A stretch of DNA of 64,000 nucleotides from assembly GCF_900198835.1 (NCBI RefSeq), contig NZ_LT900021.1:1-64000 (forward strand), read 5' to 3'. Below, piece after piece: positions 52,549 to 59,753 of this stretch (the stretch's first letter is position 1; each line of letters begins with the position of its first letter). A program made the position numbers and the translations under genes. Source of the DNA: Thermococcus henrietii. Its GTDB lineage: Archaea > Methanobacteriota_B > Thermococci > Thermococcales > Thermococcaceae. The notes under the pieces are model-generated. The model worked only from the letters and a program-made list of their open reading frames with translations, was not told where the DNA came from and ran no database searches.

Positions 52549-52835
52549 CGTGGCTCGAGGCTCAGGCTCCTAACTTCTCGAAATGGAAACGCTTGGTCGA
52601 CCTCAGCAGGGTCGCGGCGCTCGATGTCATTGAGAATGAGAAGAATGCTGTCATCGGCTTGAGGAGCGCGAATGATACTGAACTGGCGAAGCTTATCGTC
52701 GAGAAGGAGAAGTTGCAGGAAACAATCGACGCGCTAACGCTTCTCATCGAGCAGTCAAAGCAGTTCTCAGACGCGAAGGTCCTCACGCTTGAAGAGGTCC
52801 TCCAGACCAGCACCCGCCAGGGGGTGTGGGCATGA
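52545..52835 (+). CDS. Small viral coiled-coil protein
   Basis: The 96-residue protein starts MTWLEAQAPNFSKWKRLVD. It has a strong coiled-coil helix in the middle (ELAKLIVEKEKLQETIDALT). GGAGGGTCGCTC precedes the ATG, and its stop overlaps the next start. Possibly a multimerisation or partner subunit. Family not recognised. Confidence 0.68.
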   Translation: MTWLEAQAPNFSKWKRLVDLSRVAALDVIENEKNAVIGLRSANDTELAKLIVEKEKLQETIDALTLLIEQSKQFSDAKVLTLEEVLQTSTRQGVWA

Positions 52836-53233
52836 CCCGCTTCATCACTCTTTCCGAGGAGCTGGCAGTCAAGCTCGAGCATGCTCGGGCCGAGTGGGAG
52901 GCTCAGAAGATTCAGGTACTCGTTGAGGATGATGAAGTTCCGGAAGGATATGAAGTCGCCCTCGAGCTGGAGGACCTCGTGAACTACCTTGAGGGCTTGG
53001 AAGTTCCGACCAAGGTCATCATCGACCAGGACGTTTACCGCGTGAAGCTCAGGAAGAAGGTGCCTTACGACCGCTACAAGGAGATTCTCTCAGGATTGAA
53101 TGCTCTCTCGCACGCGCGGTGGGACAAGAAGGCGAGGGCGATTCTCGTTGACAGGACGAGGCCACTTCCACCGGAAGAAGAGGTCATTGAGGTCGAGGAG
53201 ATTATTATCACACCCAAGGAGGTGCGGGCCTGA
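52832..53233 (+). CDS. Viral acidic protein (133 aa)
   Basis: The 133-residue protein starts MTRFITLSEELAVKLEHAR; GGGGGTGTGGGC precedes the ATG at 52832. It is acidic with alternating helices and strands and ends EEVIEVEEIIITPKEVRA. The nuclease-fold gene starts at its last base. It may act with that protein; no family is recognised. Confidence 0.68.
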   Translation: MTRFITLSEELAVKLEHARAEWEAQKIQVLVEDDEVPEGYEVALELEDLVNYLEGLEVPTKVIIDQDVYRVKLRKKVPYDRYKEILSGLNALSHARWDKKARAILVDRTRPLPPEEEVIEVEEIIITPKEVRA

Positions 53234-53778
53234 TGGCCTCCCGCACGGCTTTTGTTTATGATTCTTCCTTCCCGCTCAGGCAGCTGGAGCAGTTCTTCAT
53301 CAGGCACTCTAAAGACGTGTTTAACCGTCTCGAGTTCAGCAGGGCCTTGGAGGAGGCCAGGCATCTGGCCGAGGGCAAACACTTTCTCAAGGTCATGGAC
53401 ATTGACGCTCTCGTTGTCGTGGACAATGACATTAGAGTCGGCTTTGAGATTAAGACGCTCAGGGACGATGTAGTGAACTACTACGGTAGGGACGGGCGGA
53501 AGTACGTGAAGGTGAACGGCAATCAGTACAGGAGTTACATGGAGTTCGTGAAGAGGACGGGCATTGACGTGCATTATCTTATCCGCGTTCAGGCGCGTGG
53601 CGGGGATTACTTCTACGCTTGGGGCGTTCTTGGAACTCCGGTTCGCTTTGAATGGCTTGGGAGCGAGGAGTTCGGGACGAGGGACTACTATGCTCTGGTC
53701 AAAAGGTCCTCCGTGACCAAGCTTGAGGATAGGGTCGAGCTGGCGAAGTACCTCAGAGACTTGATATTCAGGAGGTGA
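53233..53778 (+). CDS. Viral PD-(D/E)XK-fold nuclease-like protein
   Basis: The 181-residue protein has a helix-rich N-terminus then MDIDALVVVDNDIRVGFEIKTLR, with Asp and ExK in the geometry of PD-(D/E)XK nucleases such as Hjc or viral replication nucleases, followed by a helix with GNQYRSYMEFVK. It is distinct from the leftward nuclease-like protein. GGAGGTGCGGGCCTG precedes the ATG. A role in replication, recombination or genome end processing fits the early block. Confidence 0.75.
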   Translation: MASRTAFVYDSSFPLRQLEQFFIRHSKDVFNRLEFSRALEEARHLAEGKHFLKVMDIDALVVVDNDIRVGFEIKTLRDDVVNYYGRDGRKYVKVNGNQYRSYMEFVKRTGIDVHYLIRVQARGGDYFYAWGVLGTPVRFEWLGSEEFGTRDYYALVKRSSVTKLEDRVELAKYLRDLIFRR

Positions 53779-53782
53779 GTTC

Positions 53783-53989
53783 ATGCCGCTTTGGAGGGTG
53801 TCCATGGACGCGTGGAGGAGTGGGAATGGAGTTCAGGTGCATTTGATTGCTACTGTTGAGGTTGAGGCTAGGGATGAGCGGGAGGCGCAGGAGAAGGCTC
53901 GGGAGATTGTGATGGAGAGAGTCAGGGACCTCGCTTCGGGGGGTTTAGTCACTAGAGTCAAGAACAGAATCGACGCATGGGTAAGGTGA
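53783..53989 (+). CDS. Small viral protein (68 aa)
   Basis: The 68-residue protein starts MPLWRVSMDAWRSGNGVQV. A beta-hairpin then a long helix (ARDEREAQEKAREIVMERVRDL) gives a compact fold seen in small phage-like proteins. AGGAGGTGAGTTC precedes the ATG. It ends six bases before the next preferred start. Family not recognised. Confidence 0.68.
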   Translation: MPLWRVSMDAWRSGNGVQVHLIATVEVEARDEREAQEKAREIVMERVRDLASGGLVTRVKNRIDAWVR

Positions 53990-53994
53990 TGGCC

Positions 53995-54420
53995 GTGGAG
54001 ATTGATGGAAGCGAGTTCGTTAGGCCGATATTCATTCCGGAGGCCCTAAAAGAGGCTCATGCTGACGGGAATGAGTGGTTCATTCACGCAGAGCTTTACG
54101 CAATATTAACCCTCGGCGTCCTGGACAGGTGGGTTTCGAGGAGGAAGCTGGCAAAGCTGATATGTGAACTCGCAAGGAGGGACTTGGTGGTCAGGCGCTC
54201 AATCGAGCTTCCAGAAAGCATTTGCTACGAGAACGTTCTCGACATAATCACTAATCCGTTTTACCTTGACGAGGCCTTTGAGTATGACAGGGGACGTGTC
54301 AGGCTCTCCGACTTTGGTGAGATAGTTTTCAACGAGTACATGAACATGCTTCCTCCTGAGCGCTTCTTCGAGCTGAAGAGAGAGATACTCGAGATGTGGA
54401 AGGGGGGTGGTGTAGAATGA
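53995..54420 (+). CDS. Viral winged-helix-like protein ending the early operon
   Basis: The 141-residue protein reads MEIDGSEFVRPIFIPEALKE from a GTG that lies six bases after AAGGTG; the ATGs at 53977 and 53989 are possible alternatives but lack spacing. It has several short helices around VSRRKLAKLICELARRDLVV, resembling a winged helix, and may bind DNA. It is the last gene before a regulatory gap. Confidence 0.62.
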   Translation: MEIDGSEFVRPIFIPEALKEAHADGNEWFIHAELYAILTLGVLDRWVSRRKLAKLICELARRDLVVRRSIELPESICYENVLDIITNPFYLDEAFEYDRGRVRLSDFGEIVFNEYMNMLPPERFFELKREILEMWKGGGVE

Positions 54421-54421
54421 C

Positions 54422-54451
54422 TGTTAACTTTCGTATGGATGTTAACTTTCG
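54422..54451. repeat. Tandem TGTTAACTTTCG direct repeat
   Basis: TGTTAACTTTCG occurs at 54422-54433 and 54440-54451, an exact 12-base direct repeat at 18-base spacing. It lies in the 211-base AT-rich gap before a regulator gene at 54632, together with TATA-like sequences (ataatatttt). Likely a regulator-binding pair. No convincing gene is seen in the gap; a 66-residue frame from 54418 is low-complexity. Confidence 0.55.
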
Positions 54452-54631
54452 CGATACTAACAGGCCATGTATATTATCCATCTTTCCAAAAACTTTCCCG
54501 CGAACAACCAACCTCAATCCCCACCAAACCCCGAATAATAACAAAAACTGTTACTATACCTCGCCAATTCGCGAACGGACTTCAGAAAATAATATTTTGG
54601 AGGAGTTAGCAAACTAAAAGGTGGTGTTAGT

Positions 54632-54985
54632 ATGCCGAGGCGAAGAAAACTTCCCGACTATGTCACCCTCAAAATCCCGACCTACGAACCAGCCGACAAC
54701 CCATTAGAGTTGATATTCGATGGTCGGAGTCTTGAGATAGCGTACAAGGTCCTCGAACGCATCAAAAAGCAAGGCCGTCTCTACCCTGACGACTATAAGG
54801 AAATGTTCAAGGACAAGAGCGACCAAGTGCTGTACTTCCGCGTCATCAAGAAAATGTTGGCCCTGAAAATGCTGAGAGTGAGTTCTGACAAGTCCTACAT
54901 CCTTAGCGACGGCTTTTCTAACCGCATGGAGACCCTAGCCAAACTCTGGAAATTCCAGATTGGCGATTTAAAGGACCTCTGGTGA
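54632..54985 (+). CDS. Viral winged-helix regulator
   Basis: The 117-residue protein begins MPRRRKLPDYVTLKIP and has a helix-rich winged-helix pattern (SLEIAYKVLERIKKQGRL, QVLYFRVIKKMLALKMLRV, DKSYILSDGF). AAAAGGTGGTGTTAGT precedes the ATG. It sits just left of int(N) and right of a tandem repeat, so it could control integration or excision. Family not recognised precisely. Confidence 0.7.
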   Translation: MPRRRKLPDYVTLKIPTYEPADNPLELIFDGRSLEIAYKVLERIKKQGRLYPDDYKEMFKDKSDQVLYFRVIKKMLALKMLRVSSDKSYILSDGFSNRMETLAKLWKFQIGDLKDLW

Positions 54986-55044
54986 GGACAAATGACCACA
55001 GTCCTAATAACCCGCGAAGTTGCACTCCGTAGCGGTGGGACAAT

Positions 55045-55298
55045 ATGCCCAAAAAGGCCCACAAAAATAGCGGCTCTCACACAGCCCAAAAAGCCCGAAA
55101 GAGCGAGAAGGTGCGTGTTCATCTGTACCTTGATAGGGAGGTTGTCGGAGGTTTACGGGAAGAAGGGTTCAACCTCTCCCGATTGTTTAACAAGCTTGGG
55201 AGGGAGCGCCTCATGATGATTCGCTCTCAGAATGGTCTCTTTTTCACTTCAGAAAAGCTGGCGGGCCGGGCGGGATTTGAACCCGCGACCTTCGGCTC
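55045..55298 (+). CDS. int: Integrase, N-terminal part int(N)
   Basis: Eighty-five codons from the ATG at 55045 (GGTGGGACAAT before it) encode the N-terminal part of the viral integrase, then the attachment core (AGRAGFEPATFGS). Beyond 55298 the frame continues through host tRNA sequence to 55413 and has no integrase character. Residues about 21-50 (EKVRVHLYLDREVVGGLREE) resemble a ribbon-helix-helix. Excision at the core would fuse it in frame to int(C). The intact frame suggests recent integration. Confidence 0.9.
55259..55298. repeat. Right attachment core (attR)
   Basis: Forty bases matching attL with one T/C difference, running from the tRNA-Arg CCA into the anticodon loop. Here the core is part of the intact tRNA gene. 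Its tRNA half to the left of the anticodon derives from the virus. Confidence 0.9.
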
Positions 55299-55336
55299 CG
55301 GAGGCCGACGCTCTGTCCAGGCTAAGCCACCGGCCC
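55259..55336 (-). tRNA. tRNA-Arg (CCG), integration site, CCA encoded
   Basis: On the minus strand the acceptor GGGCCGG pairs with CCGGCCC, the anticodon loop CTCCGGA gives CCG (codon CGG), and the T arm is GCGGG-TTCAAAT-CCCGC. The discriminator G and CCA lie at 55259-55262. The gene is regenerated by the viral copy of its 3' half, so it should remain functional. Confidence 0.94.
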
Positions 55337-55427
55337 ACCCCGGAGTAAATACAGGGAGGGGCTTAAAAATCTTAACCCGGGATAAAGCTTTTAGGCTTCA
55401 GGACCCAAGTTAGTTAGGGTGGAGAAA

Positions 55428-55793
55428 GTGGAACCACACGAGTTTAAGCTCACCGAAGAGGGCATCAAGGCCGTCCTCCCACCACTCGAGGCAGAGATAA
55501 TGGAGCATATGTGGAAGGTAAAGGTGGCAACGGCCGGGCAAGTTTACGAGCATATGAAGGAGAAACACCCCGAGATAAGACGTTCCACGATAAGCATTCT
55601 CATGAACCGTCTCTGCGAGAAGGGACTACTCAAGAGAAGCGTCGAGAAGGGTAGAGGTGGAATGCGGTACGTCTATTCAATAACGACGACGAGGGAAGAG
55701 TTCGAGCAGAAGGTCGTCCAGAGCATCCTCGATGCCCTCATGACAAACTTCAGAGAAGCAACGTACGCCTACCTTTCAAAGATTAAGAAGTGA
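55428..55793 (+). CDS. BlaI/MecI-family winged-helix repressor
   Basis: The 121-residue protein has a winged helix typical of BlaI/MecI/CopY repressors (LPPLEAEIMEHMWKVKVATAGQVYEHM, STISILMNRLCEKGLLKR) and a C-terminal dimerisation helix. The GTG at 55428 is used: GGGTG lies six bases before it. The next gene is an M48 metalloprotease six bases on; in bacteria BlaI pairs with the membrane protease BlaR, so the same logic may apply here, though this protease is HtpX-like. It lies just outside the provirus. Confidence 0.83.
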   Translation: MEPHEFKLTEEGIKAVLPPLEAEIMEHMWKVKVATAGQVYEHMKEKHPEIRRSTISILMNRLCEKGLLKRSVEKGRGGMRYVYSITTTREEFEQKVVQSILDALMTNFREATYAYLSKIKK

Positions 55794-55799
55794 TGCACC

Positions 55800-56579
55800 A
55801 TGCTCTACTTCATCCTCGCCCTTGAGGTCATCTTAGTCCTCAAGGCGCTTGGTGACATCGGACTCATCATGGCACTCAGCGCAATGAGTACTTTAGCCCT
55901 TCTGTACGTGTGGGCAACCAGACACAAGTTTGGGGAGAACCTGATTCCCTTAGAAAGGGAGGAAATACCTTGGCTCTACGACGGCATAGCAGAACTGGCC
56001 AAGAAAGCAAGGGTTCAAATGCCGAGGGTCTACCTGTGCGATGACTACATACCAAACGCGTACTCCTTCGGCAACACGATAGTCCTCTCTCTGGGCCTCT
56101 TTGAAGTGCTCGATGAGGATGAGATAATAGCCGTTGCCGCCCACGAACTCGGCCACATAAAGAACCGTGACACCAAGTGGTTCCCGTTGGTGACCTACGG
56201 CAGATTCTTAATGCTCATAACAACGCTAATACTGTTAATAGCGGGCAATGCCGCGGTAAAGGTAGCAGCTCTAACGCTCTACATAGCATACGAGCTCGCG
56301 AGGAGCGACTTCATGAAGAAGAGGGAATTCCTAGCGGATGAAACGGCCCTAAGATTGCTTACGATACCTATGAGCCTCAAAAGGGCTCTCGAGGAGCTCA
56401 AGTACTACGAGGACCTGAGGATGAACGTCAGGGTTAACGCTGTCCCAAGCATAGAGCCTGGCATAGAGAGGGAAAAGCGCTTTGCCTTCTTCACCGAAAC
56501 CCATCCAAGTTACGAGGAAAGAATCCTTAGGATAACGTTTGAGATGAACAACCTGATGAGGATAAAGCAGGTGCAGTGA
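55800..56579 (+). CDS. M48-family (HtpX-like) membrane metalloprotease
   Basis: The 259-residue protein has N-terminal helices (about residues 3-40), the zinc motif AAHELGHIKNRD, further helices near 135-165 and the third zinc ligand region EFLADETALRL. Such proteases clear damaged membrane proteins under heat or membrane stress. It follows the BlaI-like gene by six bases and precedes dCMP deaminase by one base, suggesting a transcript of three genes. Confidence 0.9.
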   Translation: MLYFILALEVILVLKALGDIGLIMALSAMSTLALLYVWATRHKFGENLIPLEREEIPWLYDGIAELAKKARVQMPRVYLCDDYIPNAYSFGNTIVLSLGLFEVLDEDEIIAVAAHELGHIKNRDTKWFPLVTYGRFLMLITTLILLIAGNAAVKVAALTLYIAYELARSDFMKKREFLADETALRLLTIPMSLKRALEELKYYEDLRMNVRVNAVPSIEPGIEREKRFAFFTETHPSYEERILRITFEMNNLMRIKQVQ

Positions 56580-56580
56580 C

Positions 56581-57114
56581 ATGGCCGTTGAGATTTTCCT
56601 CGACAGGGAAAAGGCCGAGCGAATAAGAAGGATACGACCAACAAAGGACGAGTACTTCATGCTGATAGCGAAGCTCGTCTCGCTCAGGGCCACCTGCCCA
56701 AGGCTCAGGGTTGGAGCCGTCGCGGTAAAGGACGGCTACATCCTGGCGACGGGCTACAACGGCGCGCCGAGGGGAATGAACCACTGCATTGACGTGGGCT
56801 GTCTCATAGTTGACGGCCACTGCCACAGGGCAGTTCACGCGGAGCAGAACGTCATAGCGATGGCGGCAAGAAAGGGGATAAGCCTCGAAGGGGCAACGCT
56901 TTACGTCACGCACTTCCCCTGCGACACCTGCTTCAAGCTCGTCATCAACGCGGGAATCAAGGAGATAGTCTACGAGGAGATGTACCCCAACGAAGCCACA
57001 GAGATACTTCTGAAAGAAGCCCAAGAGAAGGGGATAGTGAAGATAAGGCAGTTTAAACTGCCGAAGGAACGCGTTAGAGCGTTCCTTGAAGAGCTCTTTG
57101 GGGAGTTCATTTGA
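56581..57114 (+). CDS. dCMP deaminase-like zinc enzyme
   Basis: The 177-residue enzyme has the deaminase zinc site HAEQN and PCDTC (with GVGC-type loop GCLIVDGHC before), as in deoxycytidylate deaminase/ComEB-type proteins, which supply dUMP for dTMP synthesis. GGTG seven bases before the ATG sets the start. Its end overlaps the convergent membrane protein by eight bases. Confidence 0.92.
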   Translation: MAVEIFLDREKAERIRRIRPTKDEYFMLIAKLVSLRATCPRLRVGAVAVKDGYILATGYNGAPRGMNHCIDVGCLIVDGHCHRAVHAEQNVIAMAARKGISLEGATLYVTHFPCDTCFKLVINAGIKEIVYEEMYPNEATEILLKEAQEKGIVKIRQFKLPKERVRAFLEELFGEFI

Positions 57115-57475
57115 GCTTTTTCTCAATCTCCTCCAGCCTTCTGTTCATTTCCTCGAGTTCTATGGCAACTTTCCTCGTAAGCTCGGTTATCTCGCGCTCG
57201 GTCTTGTCCACCGCGAGATAGACCTTGAAGATTATCAGGTACGCGACCCCAATGGCCACGACGAAGAGTGCATCGAGTCCCCTGCCAAGGCCGAGCAGGT
57301 TTTTGACCTCGTTCGCGACCTTAATCGGGAATACCGCAACGAGGAGCAGGCCGATGAGAATAACCTCCCAGAACAGGAAGTCCCCCCACTCCAAATCCCC
57401 ACGCCTGTACTTGCCAATGACGTAGAGCACGAGGGCAAGCACGATTGCGAGTGTAATCATCTGAACGACGTACAT
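57107..57475 (-). CDS. DUF2304-like membrane protein
   Basis: The 122-residue protein starts MYVVQMITLAIVLALVLY, has helices at about 5-22, 35-55 and 75-93, and ends in a coiled coil (EELNRRLEEIEKKLK-like). It matches the DUF2304 family, which usually sits next to polyprenyl-phosphate glycosyltransferases, as here. AGGTG six bases before the ATG at 57475 supports the start; the longest frame adds three codons. It lies five bases downstream of the HAD-GT2 gene. Confidence 0.82.
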   Translation of the reverse strand: MYVVQMITLAIVLALVLYVIGKYRRGDLEWGDFLFWEVILIGLLLVAVFPIKVANEVKNLLGLGRGLDALFVVAIGVAYLIIFKVYLAVDKTEREITELTRKVAIELEEMNRRLEEIEKKLK

Positions 57476-57480
57476 TCCCA

Positions 57481-58803
57481 TCACCTCAGCTTGTCGAAGA
57501 GAAGGTTGAGCGCTATCTTAACGCCCTCCAAAACGTTGGTTCCTTTCCTCATCGAGTACTCGGTGTAGACGGCCTTAATCGGAACCTCTACGATTCTACA
57601 TCCGTTCTTGGAGGCCTCAATTATAATCTCGCTCGACACGGCGTAGCGGTCGCAGGTTATCCTTATCTTCCTCACGCAGTCTCCGCTGAGGCACCTCAGC
57701 CCGCTCTGGCTGTCACTAACGTACTTCCGGGCGAAGACAGCAGTCACAGCATCGAGGATGAAGTTGCCGAACTTCTTCACGAAGGGCATCTCGCTCGTGT
57801 CTCCCTTAAGCCTCGAACCGACGGCGAAGTCCGCCCTACCCTCTGCAACCGGCTTCATGACGCGGAGCGCATCACTCAGCAAGTGCTGGCCGTCGGCGTC
57901 GAAGGTCAGGACGAGCTTCGCGTTCCTCCTGACGGCGTAGGCGAAACCAGTTCCGAGGGCACCGCCGAGTCCCCTGTTAACGAGGTGCGTCAGGACGTGA
58001 ACGCCGTAGGAACGTGCTATCTCCTCCGTCCTGTCGCGGGAGCCATCGTTCACGACGATTATCTCGTCCCTCCTGAAGTAACGAAGGAGGTCCTCAATGA
58101 CCGCGCCGATGGTCTTCTCCTCGTTGTAGGCCGGCACCACGACGTAGCTCGAGAACAGCCTTTCAAAGAGCTCCTTAAGGTGAAGGAGGTTCTCAACCTC
58201 GAAGTTGGGCTCGGCCTCCACCTGAAAGCTCATCCTGCCAGCGTCGTGGCCGGTGACGAGAACGCTGAGCGCGCCGAGCTCCCTGGCGGGTATAATGTCG
58301 TAGCCGTGGTCTCCAACGACAACCGCTTTCTCAGGCGGGACGTTGAGTTCGTCGAGGATTCTCCCAAGCTGGCCGGGGTTGGGCTTCAGCTCCTCCGGAG
58401 GAACGTCGTCCCGCGTCGAGATTATGTCGAAGTAGTTTTTGAGGCCGTGAAGCTCAAGGGCCTTCATCGTGGCCTTCCTGGAACTCCTCGTCATCAAGGC
58501 GAGCTTTATCCCCCTGTCCCCGAGGAAGTCAAGGAGTTCCCTCGCACCCTCAAAGACGAAGCTCTCGTTCATTCTCTCGGCTTCAAGCTCGATGAGAATC
58601 GAGTAGAGCTCCTCGAAGGCCCCCCCCGTCTTTTTGGACAGCTCTATAAGGCCCTCGTACATCGGCGTTAGGTCGCCTATGAGCTCCCCCGGGATTCCGA
58701 GGGAGATTAGCCTCTCCCTGAGCTCTGACTTTATCTCGCTGAAGGGTTTTTCCGCACCAACGAGGGTTCCATCGAGGTCGAAAAGGACTGCCCTGATGTC
58801 CAT
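57481..58803 (-). CDS. HAD phosphatase-GT2 glycosyltransferase fusion
   Basis: The 440-residue protein fuses two enzymes. Residues 1-210 are a HAD-superfamily phosphatase with motif I FDLDGTL (8-14) and later motif GDHGYDI. Residues 218-440 are a family GT2 glycosyltransferase with VVPAYNEEKTIG, VVNDGSRDRTEE and TFDADGQH, resembling dolichyl-phosphate mannose/glucose synthases. GGTGGTAGC precedes the ATG. The fusion may couple sugar-phosphate handling to making lipid-linked sugar for protein N-glycosylation or lipid glycosylation. The small DUF2304 protein is downstream and the GlcNAc-1-P transferase gene is divergent. Confidence 0.88.
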   Translation of the reverse strand: MDIRAVLFDLDGTLVGAEKPFSEIKSELRERLISLGIPGELIGDLTPMYEGLIELSKKTGGAFEELYSILIELEAERMNESFVFEGARELLDFLGDRGIKLALMTRSSRKATMKALELHGLKNYFDIISTRDDVPPEELKPNPGQLGRILDELNVPPEKAVVVGDHGYDIIPARELGALSVLVTGHDAGRMSFQVEAEPNFEVENLLHLKELFERLFSSYVVVPAYNEEKTIGAVIEDLLRYFRRDEIIVVNDGSRDRTEEIARSYGVHVLTHLVNRGLGGALGTGFAYAVRRNAKLVLTFDADGQHLLSDALRVMKPVAEGRADFAVGSRLKGDTSEMPFVKKFGNFILDAVTAVFARKYVSDSQSGLRCLSGDCVRKIRITCDRYAVSSEIIIEASKNGCRIVEVPIKAVYTEYSMRKGTNVLEGVKIALNLLFDKLR

Positions 58804-58856
58804 GCTACCACCGAAGGGTTTATTTTCGCTCCCGCGTAGGGAAGCCGGTGTCAGAG

Positions 58857-59753
58857 ATGATAACGTTCCTAGCGCTTATAGCTTTAATCCTTTCGCTCGT
58901 CCTCACTGGATACGTCAGGGAGCTCATGAGGAAAGCGGGAATCGTTGGCAGGGACATCCACAAGCCGGAAAGGCCGGAAGTTCCCGAGATGGGGGGAATT
59001 GCTATAGTCCTGACCGTTGGAGTCCTCGGAGCGCTGGTGAAGCCCGATGTCCTTCCGGTTTTCCTGCTCTTTGGCCTCGTCGGCGTCATAGACGACCTAA
59101 CTGCCCTCAGGCAGTCCCACAAGGTAGTCCTCTCACTCTTTGTCTCGATTCCGGTGGCGTTCCTGGACGTGGGCAGGAGCGTTGACATCTTCGGCTACAA
59201 CCTCCACCTCGGAATCCTCTATCCAGTTTTCGCGGTTCTGTTCGTTACCGGCTCGGCGAACCTCGTGAACATGCTGGCCGGGTTCAACGGACTTGAGGTG
59301 GGCACGAGCGCCATCGCGCTCGGCTTTCTCGCGCTGATGACGGACGGGACGGCGAGGGAGCTCGCGTTGATAGGGCTTGGAGCTTCCCTTGGCTTCCTCT
59401 GGTGGAACAGATACCCGGCCAGGGTCTTCCCCGGCGACACCGGAACGCTCAGCCTCGGAGCTTTGATAGGCCTCGTCGGAATCCTCGGCAAGGTTGAGGT
59501 CTATGCCGCTATCCTGCTGATTCCGCACTTCCTCGACTTTACGATAAAGGCCCTGAGCGTCCGCTTTGGTGTAAGAAGGCATGGAAGAACCCAGGTTATG
59601 CCAGACGGAACGCTGAAGGCTCCACCCTATCCAAGCTTCCTGGGAACAATAATGAGAAGGGTCAGGGTAACGGAGCCGAAGCTCGTGGCAATCGTGTGGG
59701 GAATAGAGTTCACACTCGGTCTTCTCGCCTGGGCTCTGAGTCAATTACTTTGA
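58857..59753 (+). CDS. MraY/AglH-like polyprenyl-phosphate GlcNAc-1-phosphate transferase
   Basis: The 298-residue membrane enzyme starts MITFLALIALILSLVLTG and has about ten helices with conserved loops: GIVGRDIHKPERPEVPEMGG near the N-terminus, VIDDLTAL, NLVNMLAGFNGLEVGTS, PGDTGTLSLGA and VRRHGRTQVMPDG. This order is that of the MraY/WecA/Alg7 family, which adds a GlcNAc-1-P to polyprenyl phosphate, the first step of archaeal N-glycan assembly. GGTG six bases before the ATG sets the start. It overlaps the convergent cas6 gene by 44 bases. Confidence 0.9.
   Translation: MITFLALIALILSLVLTGYVRELMRKAGIVGRDIHKPERPEVPEMGGIAIVLTVGVLGALVKPDVLPVFLLFGLVGVIDDLTALRQSHKVVLSLFVSIPVAFLDVGRSVDIFGYNLHLGILYPVFAVLFVTGSANLVNMLAGFNGLEVGTSAIALGFLALMTDGTARELALIGLGASLGFLWWNRYPARVFPGDTGTLSLGALIGLVGILGKVEVYAAILLIPHFLDFTIKALSVRFGVRRHGRTQVMPDGTLKAPPYPSFLGTIMRRVRVTEPKLVAIVWGIEFTLGLLAWALSQLL

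Larger units (their letters stand above)
33992..55298. mobile_element. Integrated virus (about 21.3 kb) in tRNA-Arg(CCG)
   Basis: A 40-base direct repeat with one mismatch (33992-34031 and 55259-55298) bounds a block of about 27 genes unlike the housekeeping neighbours. The integrase is split between the ends as expected for SSV-type integration. Contents include a two-helix capsid candidate, a P-loop ATPase, LamG surface proteins, AbrB and RHH regulators, a zinc finger, MCM helicase and nuclease-fold proteins. From memory, TPV1 and PAV1, the spindle-shaped viruses of Thermococcales, have similar size and similar LamG proteins. All frames look intact, so it may be excisable. Confidence 0.93.

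Noticed and set aside
54418-54617. A frame of about 66 residues in the gap before the winged-helix gene
   Set aside because: Its sequence is low-complexity and covers the direct repeats and likely promoter; a GGGGTGG before it makes it possible but not convincing.
54992-55216. A 74-residue frame overlapping int(N)
   Set aside because: It overlaps int(N) in another phase; int(N) is supported by its in-frame junction with int(C), so this is taken as a shadow.
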